A DNA stretch of 64,000 nucleotides from Gammaproteobacteria bacterium (GTDB taxonomy: Bacteria; Pseudomonadota; Gammaproteobacteria; Pseudomonadales; Pseudohongiellaceae): positions 22,964 to 86,963 of the forward strand of contig JABIPQ010000109.1 in assembly GCA_018698975.1 (NCBI GenBank), given 5' to 3'. The notes under the pieces are model-generated. The model was not told where the DNA came from. It made no database searches and saw only the letters and a program-made list of their open reading frames with translations. The position numbers were made by a program, and so were the translations under genes. This document shows positions 52,444 to 59,895 of this stretch, piece after piece (position 1 is the first letter of the stretch; every line of letters begins with the position of its first letter).

Positions 52444-53541
52444 GTGAAGTTATTAATCTTTGGTGCCAATAGTCAGCTTGGCCGGGAGTTGATCCGGTTA
52501 CTGGACGACGCACAGGTTGAATTTACCGCTCTCGATCCAGAAGATGTTGATGTCTTGAAACCTAAAGATGTGATGAAGGCAGTCAGTCGCATCAATCCTA
52601 CCCAACTGATCAATGTTTCCACTTACAGCAACCTGCAAAAAGCGGAAATTGATCCTGACGCTGCCAAAATGTGTGATCTGATAAATACAGAAGGGGTCGC
52701 AGCCCTGGCACGAGTCTGTAATCAACTCAGTATCCCCATGCTGCATCATTCTTCCAGTTATGTTTTTGACGGGCAAAAGAAAGAAACCTACGAAGAAGAT
52801 GATGAGACTAATCCCCAGTGCAGTTATGGCAGAAGCAAATGGTATGGTGAGCGCACCCTGAGGGAAGAAGCCGATAAGCATATTATTCTGCGTACCGACT
52901 GGTTGTTTAGCGGTCATCGGGATAATTATTTCCGGGCACTTATTAACTCTTGCAAGGAAAACGCGGGCAAAATCAGTGTGGTAGACAATCGCTTTAGCCC
53001 AACCTATGCTGCCGATGCGGCGCGGGTGATTTTAGGCATTATTAATCAGGTGGATTGCCATGCCGAAGTATGGGGAACTTATCATTACAACGCCTTGCAG
53101 CCTGTTAATCAGGATCAGTTTGTTTTGCATGTACTGGAAGAGGCGGCAGAACTGGATAAGGAGCTGGAAACATTAATGCCTGCACTGGACATTCAATTGC
53201 TGCCAGTAGAGAGCCCCTATATTCGCAACTCAGCACTTAACTGTGGGAAAATCATGTCAACCTTTGGTATCAAACAACGCTCTCGCGGCGATGGTGTTAC
53301 TGGTGTGCTGGAAGGGATTTACGGAGTAAAGAAAGCTGAAAATGAATCTTCAACCAGTGTAAGAGCAGGGCTTAAGAAAAGAACAAGGACGGGCAAAGCA
53401 GCCAGCAGTAAGGATGCTGCTAATGGTACGGATATCAATCCAAATGCTACCCAAAAAGTAAAAGCCAAACGGAAGAAAACTTCTCCTAAAAAAAACCCGC
53501 AGCAGAAGCAGCGCGCCAAAAAAGCCGCAACGCGAAAATAG
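52444..53541 (+). CDS. RmlD-like NAD(P)-dependent sugar reductase with basic C-terminal tail
   Basis: An extended short-chain dehydrogenase resembling dTDP-4-dehydrorhamnose reductase. GANSQLG at 7-13 binds the nucleotide, SSSYVFDGQ carries the catalytic Ser/Thr, and YGRSKWYGE holds the YxxxK pair. ILRTDWLFS and VVDNRFSPTYAADAA are typical RmlD blocks. The enzyme core ends near 295. Residues 296-365 form a low-complexity Lys/Arg/Ala/Ser tail (KVKAKRKKTSPKKNPQQKQR) like histone-H1-type bacterial proteins. The start is GTG 52444. No rmlABC genes flank it. Its end overlaps the convergent TauE gene by 56 bases. Confidence 0.82.
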   Translation: MKLLIFGANSQLGRELIRLLDDAQVEFTALDPEDVDVLKPKDVMKAVSRINPTQLINVSTYSNLQKAEIDPDAAKMCDLINTEGVAALARVCNQLSIPMLHHSSSYVFDGQKKETYEEDDETNPQCSYGRSKWYGERTLREEADKHIILRTDWLFSGHRDNYFRALINSCKENAGKISVVDNRFSPTYAADAARVILGIINQVDCHAEVWGTYHYNALQPVNQDQFVLHVLEEAAELDKELETLMPALDIQLLPVESPYIRNSALNCGKIMSTFGIKQRSRGDGVTGVLEGIYGVKKAENESSTSVRAGLKKRTRTGKAASSKDAANGTDINPNATQKVKAKRKKTSPKKNPQQKQRAKKAATRK

Positions 53542-54232
53542 TGACCATGGTCTTGATCAGGCGCCGGAAAAAAGTATCCGGCATAAGATTCAACGAATAT
53601 TTTCCTACTGTGGTACCGGCAATACCAGTCACCCAGGAAAGCAAAATCACTGGTAACCAACTCAGGTAATCAAAGCCGGCAACAAAATAACCCACAGTTT
53701 TGAACACAGACATTGCCAATAAGGTCCCGGCAATGGTGGCAACAATACTTTCTTTTCCCAGTTTACTGTTCACCATTAATGACTGTAGCAGGCCCCCGGC
53801 ACCAGAGACTGTCGAAAGAAAAGTATGAATGATGCCTATCCAGAAATAAGGCTGGGGAATTTTCTCGGCAAGAAATCTGGAGCCCTTGCTGCTCGGTACC
53901 CAGCTGAACCACAGCATGACGCTTCCCAGCAATAGCGCAATGGCAACTTCGGAAAGACTGAAATAAATAACGGTTCCCAGTGTGGCCCCTAAAATTGATC
54001 CGGGTATGAAAGGAAGGGTGATATTCCAGGCGATATGGCGATGGAACTGGATAGTACGGGTGACCTGGCCGGCAAAAACAAATACGCCATTTAAGGGGAT
54101 CACTATGCCAATTGGCATGATCTGGGAGCAAGTGGCCAAAATCAGCAAGCCTCCACCCATACCGGCAACGGTGGAGAGATAGGCTCCGCCAAAGACGATA
54201 GCGGGGACCAGAAAAATTAAATAATCACTCAC
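53486..54232 (-). CDS. TauE/SafE-family sulfite/organosulfonate exporter-like protein
   Basis: A 248-residue inner-membrane protein with about eight helices. LVPAIVFGGAYLSTVAGMGGGLLILATC is the first family repeat and FIPGSILGATLGTVIYFSL its end. FLSTVSGAGGLLQSLMVNSKLGKESIVATIAGTLLAMSVFKTVGYFVAGFDY is the second repeat with its conserved Gly-rich turn. Family members move sulfite, sulfoacetate or related anions. The last 18 codons overlap the end of the RmlD-like gene on the other strand. Confidence 0.88.
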   Translation of the reverse strand: MSDYLIFLVPAIVFGGAYLSTVAGMGGGLLILATCSQIMPIGIVIPLNGVFVFAGQVTRTIQFHRHIAWNITLPFIPGSILGATLGTVIYFSLSEVAIALLLGSVMLWFSWVPSSKGSRFLAEKIPQPYFWIGIIHTFLSTVSGAGGLLQSLMVNSKLGKESIVATIAGTLLAMSVFKTVGYFVAGFDYLSWLPVILLSWVTGIAGTTVGKYSLNLMPDTFFRRLIKTMVTIFALRLFWRAASAAGFF

Positions 54233-54272
54233 GGGGATGGGCCTGGGAAATTAGGCTCGCATTTTACTAGTC

Positions 54273-54407
54273 GCAAGGTACAAGGTACAAGTTGGAAGTA
54301 TGTAGGAGGGGTTTCAACCCCGAATGAATTCCAGTTGAAAATTAAACCTCGCAAAGGAATAATTTTTCTTGCCTCTTGCGACTTGTAACTTGTGACTTGT
54401 AACTTGC
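54273..54407. repeat. Heptad arrays in inverted arrangement with GGGGTTTCAACCCC hairpin (copy 2)
   Basis: The left array is GCAAGGT, ACAAGGT, ACAAGTT, GGAAGTA, then TGTAGGA and the hairpin at 54308-54321. The right array on the opposite strand is GCAAGTT, ACAAGTC, ACAAGTT, ACAAGTC, GCAAGAG, GCAAGAA (54407 down to 54366). The 52 bases 54280-54331 match 4894-4945 at 51 positions. It lies in the divergent gap before moeA. Confidence 0.85.
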
Positions 54408-54450
54408 GTCCGTTGTAGAATAGCGCTCTGATTTTGATAAGCGAGATTTT

Positions 54451-55677
54451 ATGTCTTCCGCCCTGATTCCCCTTGAAAAGGCCCTTGATTTTCTGCTTAA
54501 AACTGTTAAAGAAAACAGCGAGGTAATCGATGTGGCATTACCTGATGCGCTGGGCTGTGTACTGGCTGCCTCGCAACGGGCGGGCTTTGATGTTCCTGAC
54601 TTTGATAACAGTGCTATGGACGGTTATGCAGTAAATACGCGTGATACCGTTGCAAGCGCTTGCAGATTGCCTGTTTCCCAGATAATTGCCGCTGGTCATA
54701 ACGGTACCCCGCTCCAGGCAGGTACAGCGGCCAGAATATTTACCGGGGCCCCCATCCCTGAGGGGACTGATGCCGTGGTGATTCAGGAAAATACCCGCGC
54801 GGACAACGATCATGTCGAGATCATGGTGTTGCCTGTTGTGGGTGAGAATATCCGCCTGAAAGGGCATGACATCGAAAAAGACAGTGAAGTATTGCAGGCT
54901 GGTCACCGCATGCGACCTCAGGATCTGGGCATGCTCGCATCGTTGGGAATAGCCAGGGTAAAAGTTAAACGACGGCTCAAAGTGGCTATTATCAATACCG
55001 GGGACGAAGTCATCCCACCTGGACAAGCTCTTGCTCCCGGACAGATTTATGATTCAAACAGCTTTACCCTGGAAGGCCTTCTCAAGGGAATGGGCCTGGA
55101 TGTCATTAAAAAAGGCATTGTTGATGACTCTCTGGAGAATACCGAAGTGGCTTTAGCCGCTGCGGCCGAGGAAGCAGATTGCATCATTACTACTGGAGGA
55201 GTGTCTGTTGGTGATGAAGATCATGTTAGACAGGCAGTGGAAAATCTGGGTGAGTTGGGACTTTGGAAGCTGGCCATCAAACCGGGAAAACCGTTTTCTT
55301 ATGGCCATATTCGCAATGGCGATGCAGATGTGCCATTTTTTGGTTTGCCTGGAAACCCTGTCGCGGTGTTTGTCACTTTTACCATGTTGGTCAGGCCCTA
55401 CTTATTGAAAACCCAGGGGTGCAGATCATTAGCAGCGCCTTCTGTTAGGATTAAAGCAGGGTTTAAAATTGCCAAACCGGCTAGTCGACTGGAATTTATT
55501 CGTGTCAGATTGGAGACAGATGATAATGGTGAACAGACTCTGGACGCTTTCGGCAATCAGGGGTCGAGCATTATGACATCGCTTTCCTGGGCAGATGGCT
55601 TGGCTGAAATTCCGCTGGGGCAAATAGTAGAAAAAGGGGATTGGCTAAAATTCATTCCTTTCAGGGGGCTTCTTTAG
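54451..55677 (+). CDS. moeA: Molybdopterin molybdenumtransferase
   Basis: MoeA inserts molybdate into adenylylated molybdopterin in the cytosol, completing Moco. The 408 residues have normal length. FDNSAMDGYAV (about 51-61) is the family N-terminal motif, and GVSVGDEDHVRQA (about 250-262), following ITTGG, is the MoCF-biosynthesis loop with its catalytic Asp. KPFSYGHI and FFGLPGNPVAVFVTFTMLVRP hold the conserved GLPGNP. The C-terminal MoeA domain IV is present. It supplies the cofactor for the IorAB-like enzyme at 42-44.6 kb. The ATG at 54451 is standard. Confidence 0.96.
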   Translation: MSSALIPLEKALDFLLKTVKENSEVIDVALPDALGCVLAASQRAGFDVPDFDNSAMDGYAVNTRDTVASACRLPVSQIIAAGHNGTPLQAGTAARIFTGAPIPEGTDAVVIQENTRADNDHVEIMVLPVVGENIRLKGHDIEKDSEVLQAGHRMRPQDLGMLASLGIARVKVKRRLKVAIINTGDEVIPPGQALAPGQIYDSNSFTLEGLLKGMGLDVIKKGIVDDSLENTEVALAAAAEEADCIITTGGVSVGDEDHVRQAVENLGELGLWKLAIKPGKPFSYGHIRNGDADVPFFGLPGNPVAVFVTFTMLVRPYLLKTQGCRSLAAPSVRIKAGFKIAKPASRLEFIRVRLETDDNGEQTLDAFGNQGSSIMTSLSWADGLAEIPLGQIVEKGDWLKFIPFRGLL

Positions 55678-55697
55678 TCTTGCTGATGTTAATTACA

Positions 55698-56414
55698 ATG
55701 CTACGCAATATTTTCAAATACAGCTTGCTGCCATGCATTTTTATCCTGGCCTCTTGTACCAGCACGGAATCTGAAACAATAGTTTATTCTGGAAGCGAAG
55801 CAGAAGAGCAAACGGTGCCAGCGGAAGAATCGCTTTCTAGTAATGACCCTTTTGTACGCCAGCGTATTCTTGCGGATATGCTTTACGAGGCGCGGGTTGC
55901 CTATGAAGATAATCGTCTTATGTCGCCGGCCGGTAATAATGCCTATGCAGGTTTTAGAGCTGTACTGGATTTTGAACCGGACAATGAGGTGGCGCTTCAG
56001 GGTTTGCGCGATATTGTTCAGCGCTATGTGGAATTGGCAGATGCTGCAATAAAAATCGGACAATATGAAAATGCAGAAAGCTATCTTGAGCGCGGAGCAA
56101 GTTTAGGAGTCAACAGCGGTGTTGTGAGAGATGCCCAAAGGCAGCTTGAGCAAGCACGGGAAATCAAGATGAGTATTTTTCCACTTGATTCAGACGGGCT
56201 GGCTGAGCAAAGCCTGGAAACTATGGTCGAGCTTGGAGAGATCGGACAATATATTCGTGACATAGAAGCCACCTTTTTAATTAATGCCCGCACAGACGAA
56301 GAAGGACGCTGGATTTATAAGATCATGCGTGAAGCTGTCGGTGGTTACCGCTTAAGAGGTAATATAGGCGTAGCTAATGAGCCCAGCATCCAGGTGCTTA
56401 TCCCAAAATCCTGA
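55698..56414 (+). CDS. TPR-like lipoprotein of unknown function
   Basis: A 238-residue outer-membrane or periplasmic lipoprotein. LLPCIFILASCTSTESE is a lipoprotein signal with LASC. The body is helical with TPR-like repeats (NNAYAGFRAVLDFEPDNEVALQGLRDIV; ADAAIKIGQYENAESYLERGASLG). A C-terminal beta section follows (IRDIEATFLINARTDEEGRWIYKIMREAVGGYRLRGNIG). ATG 55698 gives the cleanest signal; ATG 55686 is 8 bases past the moeA stop. I do not recognise a named family. It lies between moeA and PCu(A)C. Confidence 0.7.
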   Translation: MLRNIFKYSLLPCIFILASCTSTESETIVYSGSEAEEQTVPAEESLSSNDPFVRQRILADMLYEARVAYEDNRLMSPAGNNAYAGFRAVLDFEPDNEVALQGLRDIVQRYVELADAAIKIGQYENAESYLERGASLGVNSGVVRDAQRQLEQAREIKMSIFPLDSDGLAEQSLETMVELGEIGQYIRDIEATFLINARTDEEGRWIYKIMREAVGGYRLRGNIGVANEPSIQVLIPKS

Positions 56415-56456
56415 GCCACCTGTAAAATTAGCGCCACCATTTTTGAGAATTATTAA

Positions 56457-56891
56457 ATGAAAAAGTTTTTTATCTTGTGCATTGGCCTTTTTATCAGTCA
56501 GGCCATTGCAGCCGCCCAGACAGAGCAAATTGAAGTAACTAATGCCTATGTCCGTGGTTTGCCTCCCGGGGTGGAGAATACCGCTGCGTATATGACACTT
56601 CATAACACGGGCAGTGAAGACCTGGTATTAACAGGGGGTGAGGCCGATTTTGCCGAAAGTGTTTCCATCCATGCCAGTGAAAACAATAATGGCATGATGA
56701 GTATGGTGCATAAAATGAATCTGACAATCCCCGCTGGTGAGCAGGTAGTCTTGGAATCTGGTGGCCTGCATCTGATGCTTTCCGGTCTGAAAGGGCCTCT
56801 GGTTAATGAAGAAGTGTCACTGACCCTGAAATTTCAGGAAGGCATGACGCTGACTCTGCGCCTGCCAGTGATTAGTGTACTGGATGAATAA
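56457..56891 (+). CDS. PCu(A)C-family periplasmic copper chaperone
   Basis: A 144-residue exported protein (signal MKKFFILCIGLFISQAIAAAQ). The copper signature H-x10-M-x21-H-x-M is met exactly by His72, Met83, His105 and Met107 (SIHASENNNG ... HKM ... LHLML). Other family blocks are VTNAYVRGLPPGVENTAAYMTLHN and LMLSGLKGPL. PCu(A)C binds Cu(I) and delivers it to the CuA site of cytochrome oxidase or to other cuproproteins in the periplasm. No Sco or oxidase gene is next to it; the Met-rich TonB receptor at 46-48 kb is the nearest copper-type gene. Confidence 0.94.
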   Translation: MKKFFILCIGLFISQAIAAAQTEQIEVTNAYVRGLPPGVENTAAYMTLHNTGSEDLVLTGGEADFAESVSIHASENNNGMMSMVHKMNLTIPAGEQVVLESGGLHLMLSGLKGPLVNEEVSLTLKFQEGMTLTLRLPVISVLDE

Positions 56892-56902
56892 ACGGGCAAA
56901 TA

Positions 56903-57154
56903 TTATTTGTCATCATTCAAAGGGCTGGGATTATTATTTACCGTGGGTCCCAGATTCACAGGATATTTGATCTTGGCATAAGTCATTGTCGCATAAGAGA
57001 GAATAAATCCGAGCACTGCGCCCCAGTAACCCTGAATTAAAAAGGTCTGAATTAATCCCGCGATAGCAAAAGTCATTGGACCCCAAATCCACCAGCGTCT
57101 TTTCTCAAAGCGTGCAATTTGTGCCATGCTGATACTGAATAGCAAAGTCAGCAT
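56903..57154 (-). CDS. Small two-helix membrane protein
   Basis: An 83-residue protein with hydrophobic segments (WWIWGPMTFAIAGLIQTFLI, about 21-40, and GAVLGFILSYATMTY, about 45-59) and a short polar tail. It has no recognised family; MAQIARFEKRRWWIWGP resembles small inner-membrane proteins common in gammaproteobacteria. The ATG may be 57154 or the internal ATG nine residues later. It converges with the PCu(A)C gene, 11 bases apart. Confidence 0.55.
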   Translation of the reverse strand: MLTLLFSISMAQIARFEKRRWWIWGPMTFAIAGLIQTFLIQGYWGAVLGFILSYATMTYAKIKYPVNLGPTVNNNPSPLNDDK

Positions 57155-57326
57155 TAATTGAGATCACCTGTCTGTTTTTGTATCACTTTCATTTTAATCT
57201 GCTATATCCGCGAGTGTAGTCGGAGCAATCAGGCAAATCTACAGTTTCTCCTTTTGAAAATTCATGTTGATACAGGTACTCTGATTTTCGCATAGTTGGA
57301 TTAATAGTCTGGATTCAGAGTTCTGT

Positions 57327-58232
57327 ATGACCCTCATCACCCGAAGTTTTCCACTGCTGGCTATTGTGGCTGCAGCGACAGGTTTTTATCTGCCGCAACT
57401 GTTTTCTCCCCTGGCGAATTTTATCGTTCCACTGCTGACTCTCATCATGTTTGCCATGGGGCTGACGCTGAGTTTGTCCAGTTTTAAAGATGTTATCGCC
57501 AGACCTTACAGAATAGCGCTGGGAACTCTTTTACAATTTTTACTGATGCCTTTTCTGGCCTATACCCTTGTACATTTACTACCAATTTCAGGTGAGCTGG
57601 CAGTGGGTCTGATCCTGGTGGGCTGTTGCCCGGGTGGCACAGCATCCAATGTGGTGTGCTATCTGGCTAAAGGAGATCTTGCGCTTTCAATATCACTGAC
57701 CATGGTTTCAACCTTGTTGTCAGTAGTCGCAACACCTTTTTTAACCTGGCTTTATCTTGGCCAGGCGATCGACGTACCAATCATGGAGATGATGTTCAGT
57801 ATTCTGCAAATGGTCATTGTGCCGGTTTTAACTGGCTTGATTCTAAATACTTACTTCGGGGAAAAACTTGCCAGGCTGGCACCTGTGCTGCCAGCGATTT
57901 CGGTGATTGCCATTGTGCTTATCATCGGCATTGTGGTGGCACTAAACAGCAGCAATCTGGCAGTGATCAGTGGGGTGGTTGTTATCGCGGTTATATTGCA
58001 TAACTTTTGCGGTATTGGCAGTGCCTATGGCTTATGTAAATTACTTAAATATGATGAAAGCACCTGCAGAACTATTGCCATAGAAGTAGGAATGCAGAAC
58101 TCAGGCCTGGGCGTCGCTCTGGCCACACAATTTTATAGTACTGCGGCTGCATTGCCGGGGGCAGTATTTAGTTTATGGCACAACCTGTCAGGTTCGTTAT
58201 TGGCGAGTGTGTGGGGAAGGAAGCAAATTTAA
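57327..58232 (+). CDS. Bile acid:sodium symporter (BASS) family transporter
   Basis: A 301-residue inner-membrane carrier with about ten helices. VPLLTLIMFAMGLTLSLSSF (about 35-54) is the first hallmark. VGLILVGCCPGGTASNVVCYLAKGDLALSISLTMVSTLLS holds the conserved CCPGGTASN sodium-site crossing. EVGMQNSGLGVALATQFYS (about 259-277) is the second crossing, with the E-x-G-x-QN motif. It imports an organic anion with Na+. Bile acids are unlikely in this setting; pantoate- or pyruvate-type anions are known substrates of relatives. Confidence 0.93.
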   Translation: MTLITRSFPLLAIVAAATGFYLPQLFSPLANFIVPLLTLIMFAMGLTLSLSSFKDVIARPYRIALGTLLQFLLMPFLAYTLVHLLPISGELAVGLILVGCCPGGTASNVVCYLAKGDLALSISLTMVSTLLSVVATPFLTWLYLGQAIDVPIMEMMFSILQMVIVPVLTGLILNTYFGEKLARLAPVLPAISVIAIVLIIGIVVALNSSNLAVISGVVVIAVILHNFCGIGSAYGLCKLLKYDESTCRTIAIEVGMQNSGLGVALATQFYSTAAALPGAVFSLWHNLSGSLLASVWGRKQI

Positions 58233-58237
58233 GACCT

Positions 58238-58270
58238 GTAGGCCGGAAGAGCGCAGTGATGTCCGGCATC
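58238..58270. repeat. REP-like palindrome (copy A4)
   Basis: GTAGGCCGGAAGAGCGCAG, then TGATGTCCGGCATC. It is the A-type copy closest in sequence to A1. It is followed by heptad-like AGCTAAAAGTTAAAT and lies between the BASS and cupin genes. Confidence 0.8.
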
Positions 58271-58308
58271 ATTCTTAAAAGCTAAAAGTTAAATGCGGCG
58301 AGCAGAAA

Positions 58309-58683
58309 ATGAAAGTAGAAAAAGACCATGGCAATGTTTTGGCAGATATCCCGAGCCAGATTCCTCAGGAGCTGGAACAGGTGTTTCTGGAAAATGACAA
58401 TGTGCTTATCAAACGTATTGTCTCCAAAGGGCAAAAAAGCCCAGCATCAGAGTGGTATGAGCAGTCAGACAATGAATGGGTGCTGGTGCTGCAAGGCGAA
58501 GCAATTCTGGAATTTGAAAATGGTGAAGACTTGCATATGCAGCAGGGCGCTTTTTGTTTTATTCCCGCACAGCAAAAGCACCGGGTAAAATGGACAGCAG
58601 AGGATGAAGTCACCATCTGGCTGGCTATCCATTTTACTGTTCAGGATCAGAACTTGAATAGAGATAAGGAAGAGCAGCAATGA
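58309..58683 (+). CDS. Cupin-domain protein
   Basis: A 124-residue cytosolic single-domain cupin. [26 protein letters not shown] (about 44-69) is motif 1, in which the usual HxH is replaced. [21 protein letters not shown] (about 71-91) is motif 2 with one His. It resembles small cupins predicted to bind a metabolite or metal. Its stop overlaps the start of the yaiI gene (ATGA), so they are translationally coupled. Function unknown. Confidence 0.86.
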   Translation: MKVEKDHGNVLADIPSQIPQELEQVFLENDNVLIKRIVSKGQKSPASEWYEQSDNEWVLVLQGEAILEFENGEDLHMQQGAFCFIPAQQKHRVKWTAEDEVTIWLAIHFTVQDQNLNRDKEEQQ

Positions 58684-59126
58684 AGGTCTGGATTGATGCG
58701 GATGCCTGTCCGGTTGTTATTAAGGAAATTCTATTCAAGGCGGCCAGGCGCACTGGCATACAACTCACCCTGGTGGCCAATCAGTCGATGCAAACGCCTC
58801 CGGATAAAAATATCACCTCATTACAAGTGCCTCAGGGTTTTGATGTGGCGGATGATGAAATAGTAAAGCTTGTGGAAGCGGGTGATCTGGTCATCACCTC
58901 TGATATTCCTCTGGCCTCCGAAGTGATTGAAAAAGGCGGGCAGGCACTGAGTCCCAGGGGTGAGCTTTTTACCCCTAACAATATCGGGGGACGCCTGAAT
59001 ATGAGGGACTTTATGGACACCATGCGCAGCAGCGGTGTTCATGGCGGTGGGCCACCTCCGCTGAACAAACAGGACCGACAGGCCTTTGCCAATCAACTGG
59101 ACAGGATCCTCACAAAAGATAAATAG
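58680..59126 (+). CDS. yaiI: YaiI/YqxD (DUF188) family protein
   Basis: A 148-residue cytosolic protein of the YaiI family, a NYN/PIN-like fold. [24 protein letters not shown] (1-24) with its DADACP motif is the signature. [30 protein letters not shown] and [18 protein letters not shown] are further family blocks, and [20 protein letters not shown] ends it. The PIN-like acidic residues suggest nuclease activity, but none is established. It overlaps the cupin gene by four bases. Confidence 0.93.
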   Translation: MKVWIDADACPVVIKEILFKAARRTGIQLTLVANQSMQTPPDKNITSLQVPQGFDVADDEIVKLVEAGDLVITSDIPLASEVIEKGGQALSPRGELFTPNNIGGRLNMRDFMDTMRSSGVHGGGPPPLNKQDRQAFANQLDRILTKDK

Positions 59127-59133
59127 TGGGCTT

Positions 59134-59250
59134 AGAGGCAAAAGGCAAGAGTATCGTAGGTCGGATAAGCGCAGCGCCATCCGACGAATGTACATGCGCA
59201 ATTCAACTACACTTTCGTTGGAAGGCGGCCTGTGGCCTTTTCCGACCTAC
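59134..59250. repeat. Heptads plus paired REP-like palindromes (BIME-like)
   Basis: The units AGAGGCA, AAAGGCA and AGAGTAT run in register into CGTAGGTCGGAT, the C-type palindrome (59156-59188). An oppositely oriented palindrome at 59221-59250 ends TCCGACCTAC, the complement of the first copy's GTAGGTCGGA. The pair makes a BIME-like unit after the yaiI stop. Confidence 0.85.
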
Positions 59251-59308
59251 GGTGTAAATAGATAGGTTTGTAGCTCCATAAAAATTTCACTAAAACTGCA
59301 AATATTTC

Positions 59309-59337
59309 TTGTGTGAAAACTCATCTGGCAGTATAAA
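59309..59337 (+). promoter_or_regulatory. Sigma-70-like promoter of a short leader
   Basis: TTGTGT (59309-59314) and TATAAA (59332-59337) are separated by exactly 17 bases. Transcription would start near 59344, about 7 bases before a strong intrinsic terminator and 84 bases before the SET gene. Confidence 0.6.
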
Positions 59338-59350
59338 GCGCGCGTGAAAA

Positions 59351-59388
59351 CGGCCTGTATCTCTGTTCCCCAGAGACAGGTCGTTTTT
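59351..59388 (+). terminator. Intrinsic terminator between leader promoter and SET gene
   Basis: CGGCCTGT pairs with ACAGGTCG (one G-T), then CTCTG with CAGAG, around a TTCCC loop with a two-base bulge. TTTTT follows at 59384-59388. It lies downstream of a promoter and upstream of the operon, so it can act as an attenuator or end a small RNA of about 45 bases. Confidence 0.75.
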
Positions 59389-59427
59389 CGTTACTTACCC
59401 CCTTTTTTTTAGTGGAGATCAAAAAGG

Positions 59428-59895
59428 ATGCTTTATCCAAAAACTTTTGGGGAAAATCCCCTGTTCCCGCAAGCCTGTAATTTTGCCGTGGTCCCGAAAG
59501 ACAATAATTCGGGTTTTGGTGTAATAACTTTTCAAGCGTATAAGCCGGGGGATTTACTGGCTATAGTGACTGGAGAAATGGTGTCGGATATCAGGCAGCA
59601 TACCTTGCAGGTTTCAAAAAGAAGACATATGTATGATCCATATTTCACCGGATATTTACTACATTCCTGTGAACCGAATGTGTCATTGAATATGAAAAAA
59701 ATGACGTTGACCGCGCTGAAGGAAATAAAAAAGGGAGAGTTTTTGTTTATGGATTATGCAGAAACTGAAGACATCTTGTACCGACAGTTTGGCTGTTGTT
59801 GTACCAGCGAATCCTGCCGTGGCTGGATTACCGGGCGCAAGGAAATGCCGCAACAAATGATACTGGAACAACATGACCACCATCGCACACACTGA
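59428..59895 (+). CDS. SET-domain protein (putative lysine methyltransferase)
   Basis: A 155-residue stand-alone SET domain. YLLHSCEPNVSLNM (76-89) contains the HSCxPN pseudoknot that binds S-adenosylmethionine. MDYAETED (108-115) holds the catalytic-type Tyr, and FGCCCTSESCRGWITG (121-136) is a post-SET zinc-binding Cys cluster. The N-terminal SET strand is NSGFGVITFQAYKPGDLLAIVTGE. The gene lies after a short promoter-terminator leader and overlaps the next gene by 23 bases, so a joint role with the PLP decarboxylase is likely. The methylated substrate is unknown. Confidence 0.88.
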   Translation: MLYPKTFGENPLFPQACNFAVVPKDNNSGFGVITFQAYKPGDLLAIVTGEMVSDIRQHTLQVSKRRHMYDPYFTGYLLHSCEPNVSLNMKKMTLTALKEIKKGEFLFMDYAETEDILYRQFGCCCTSESCRGWITGRKEMPQQMILEQHDHHRTH

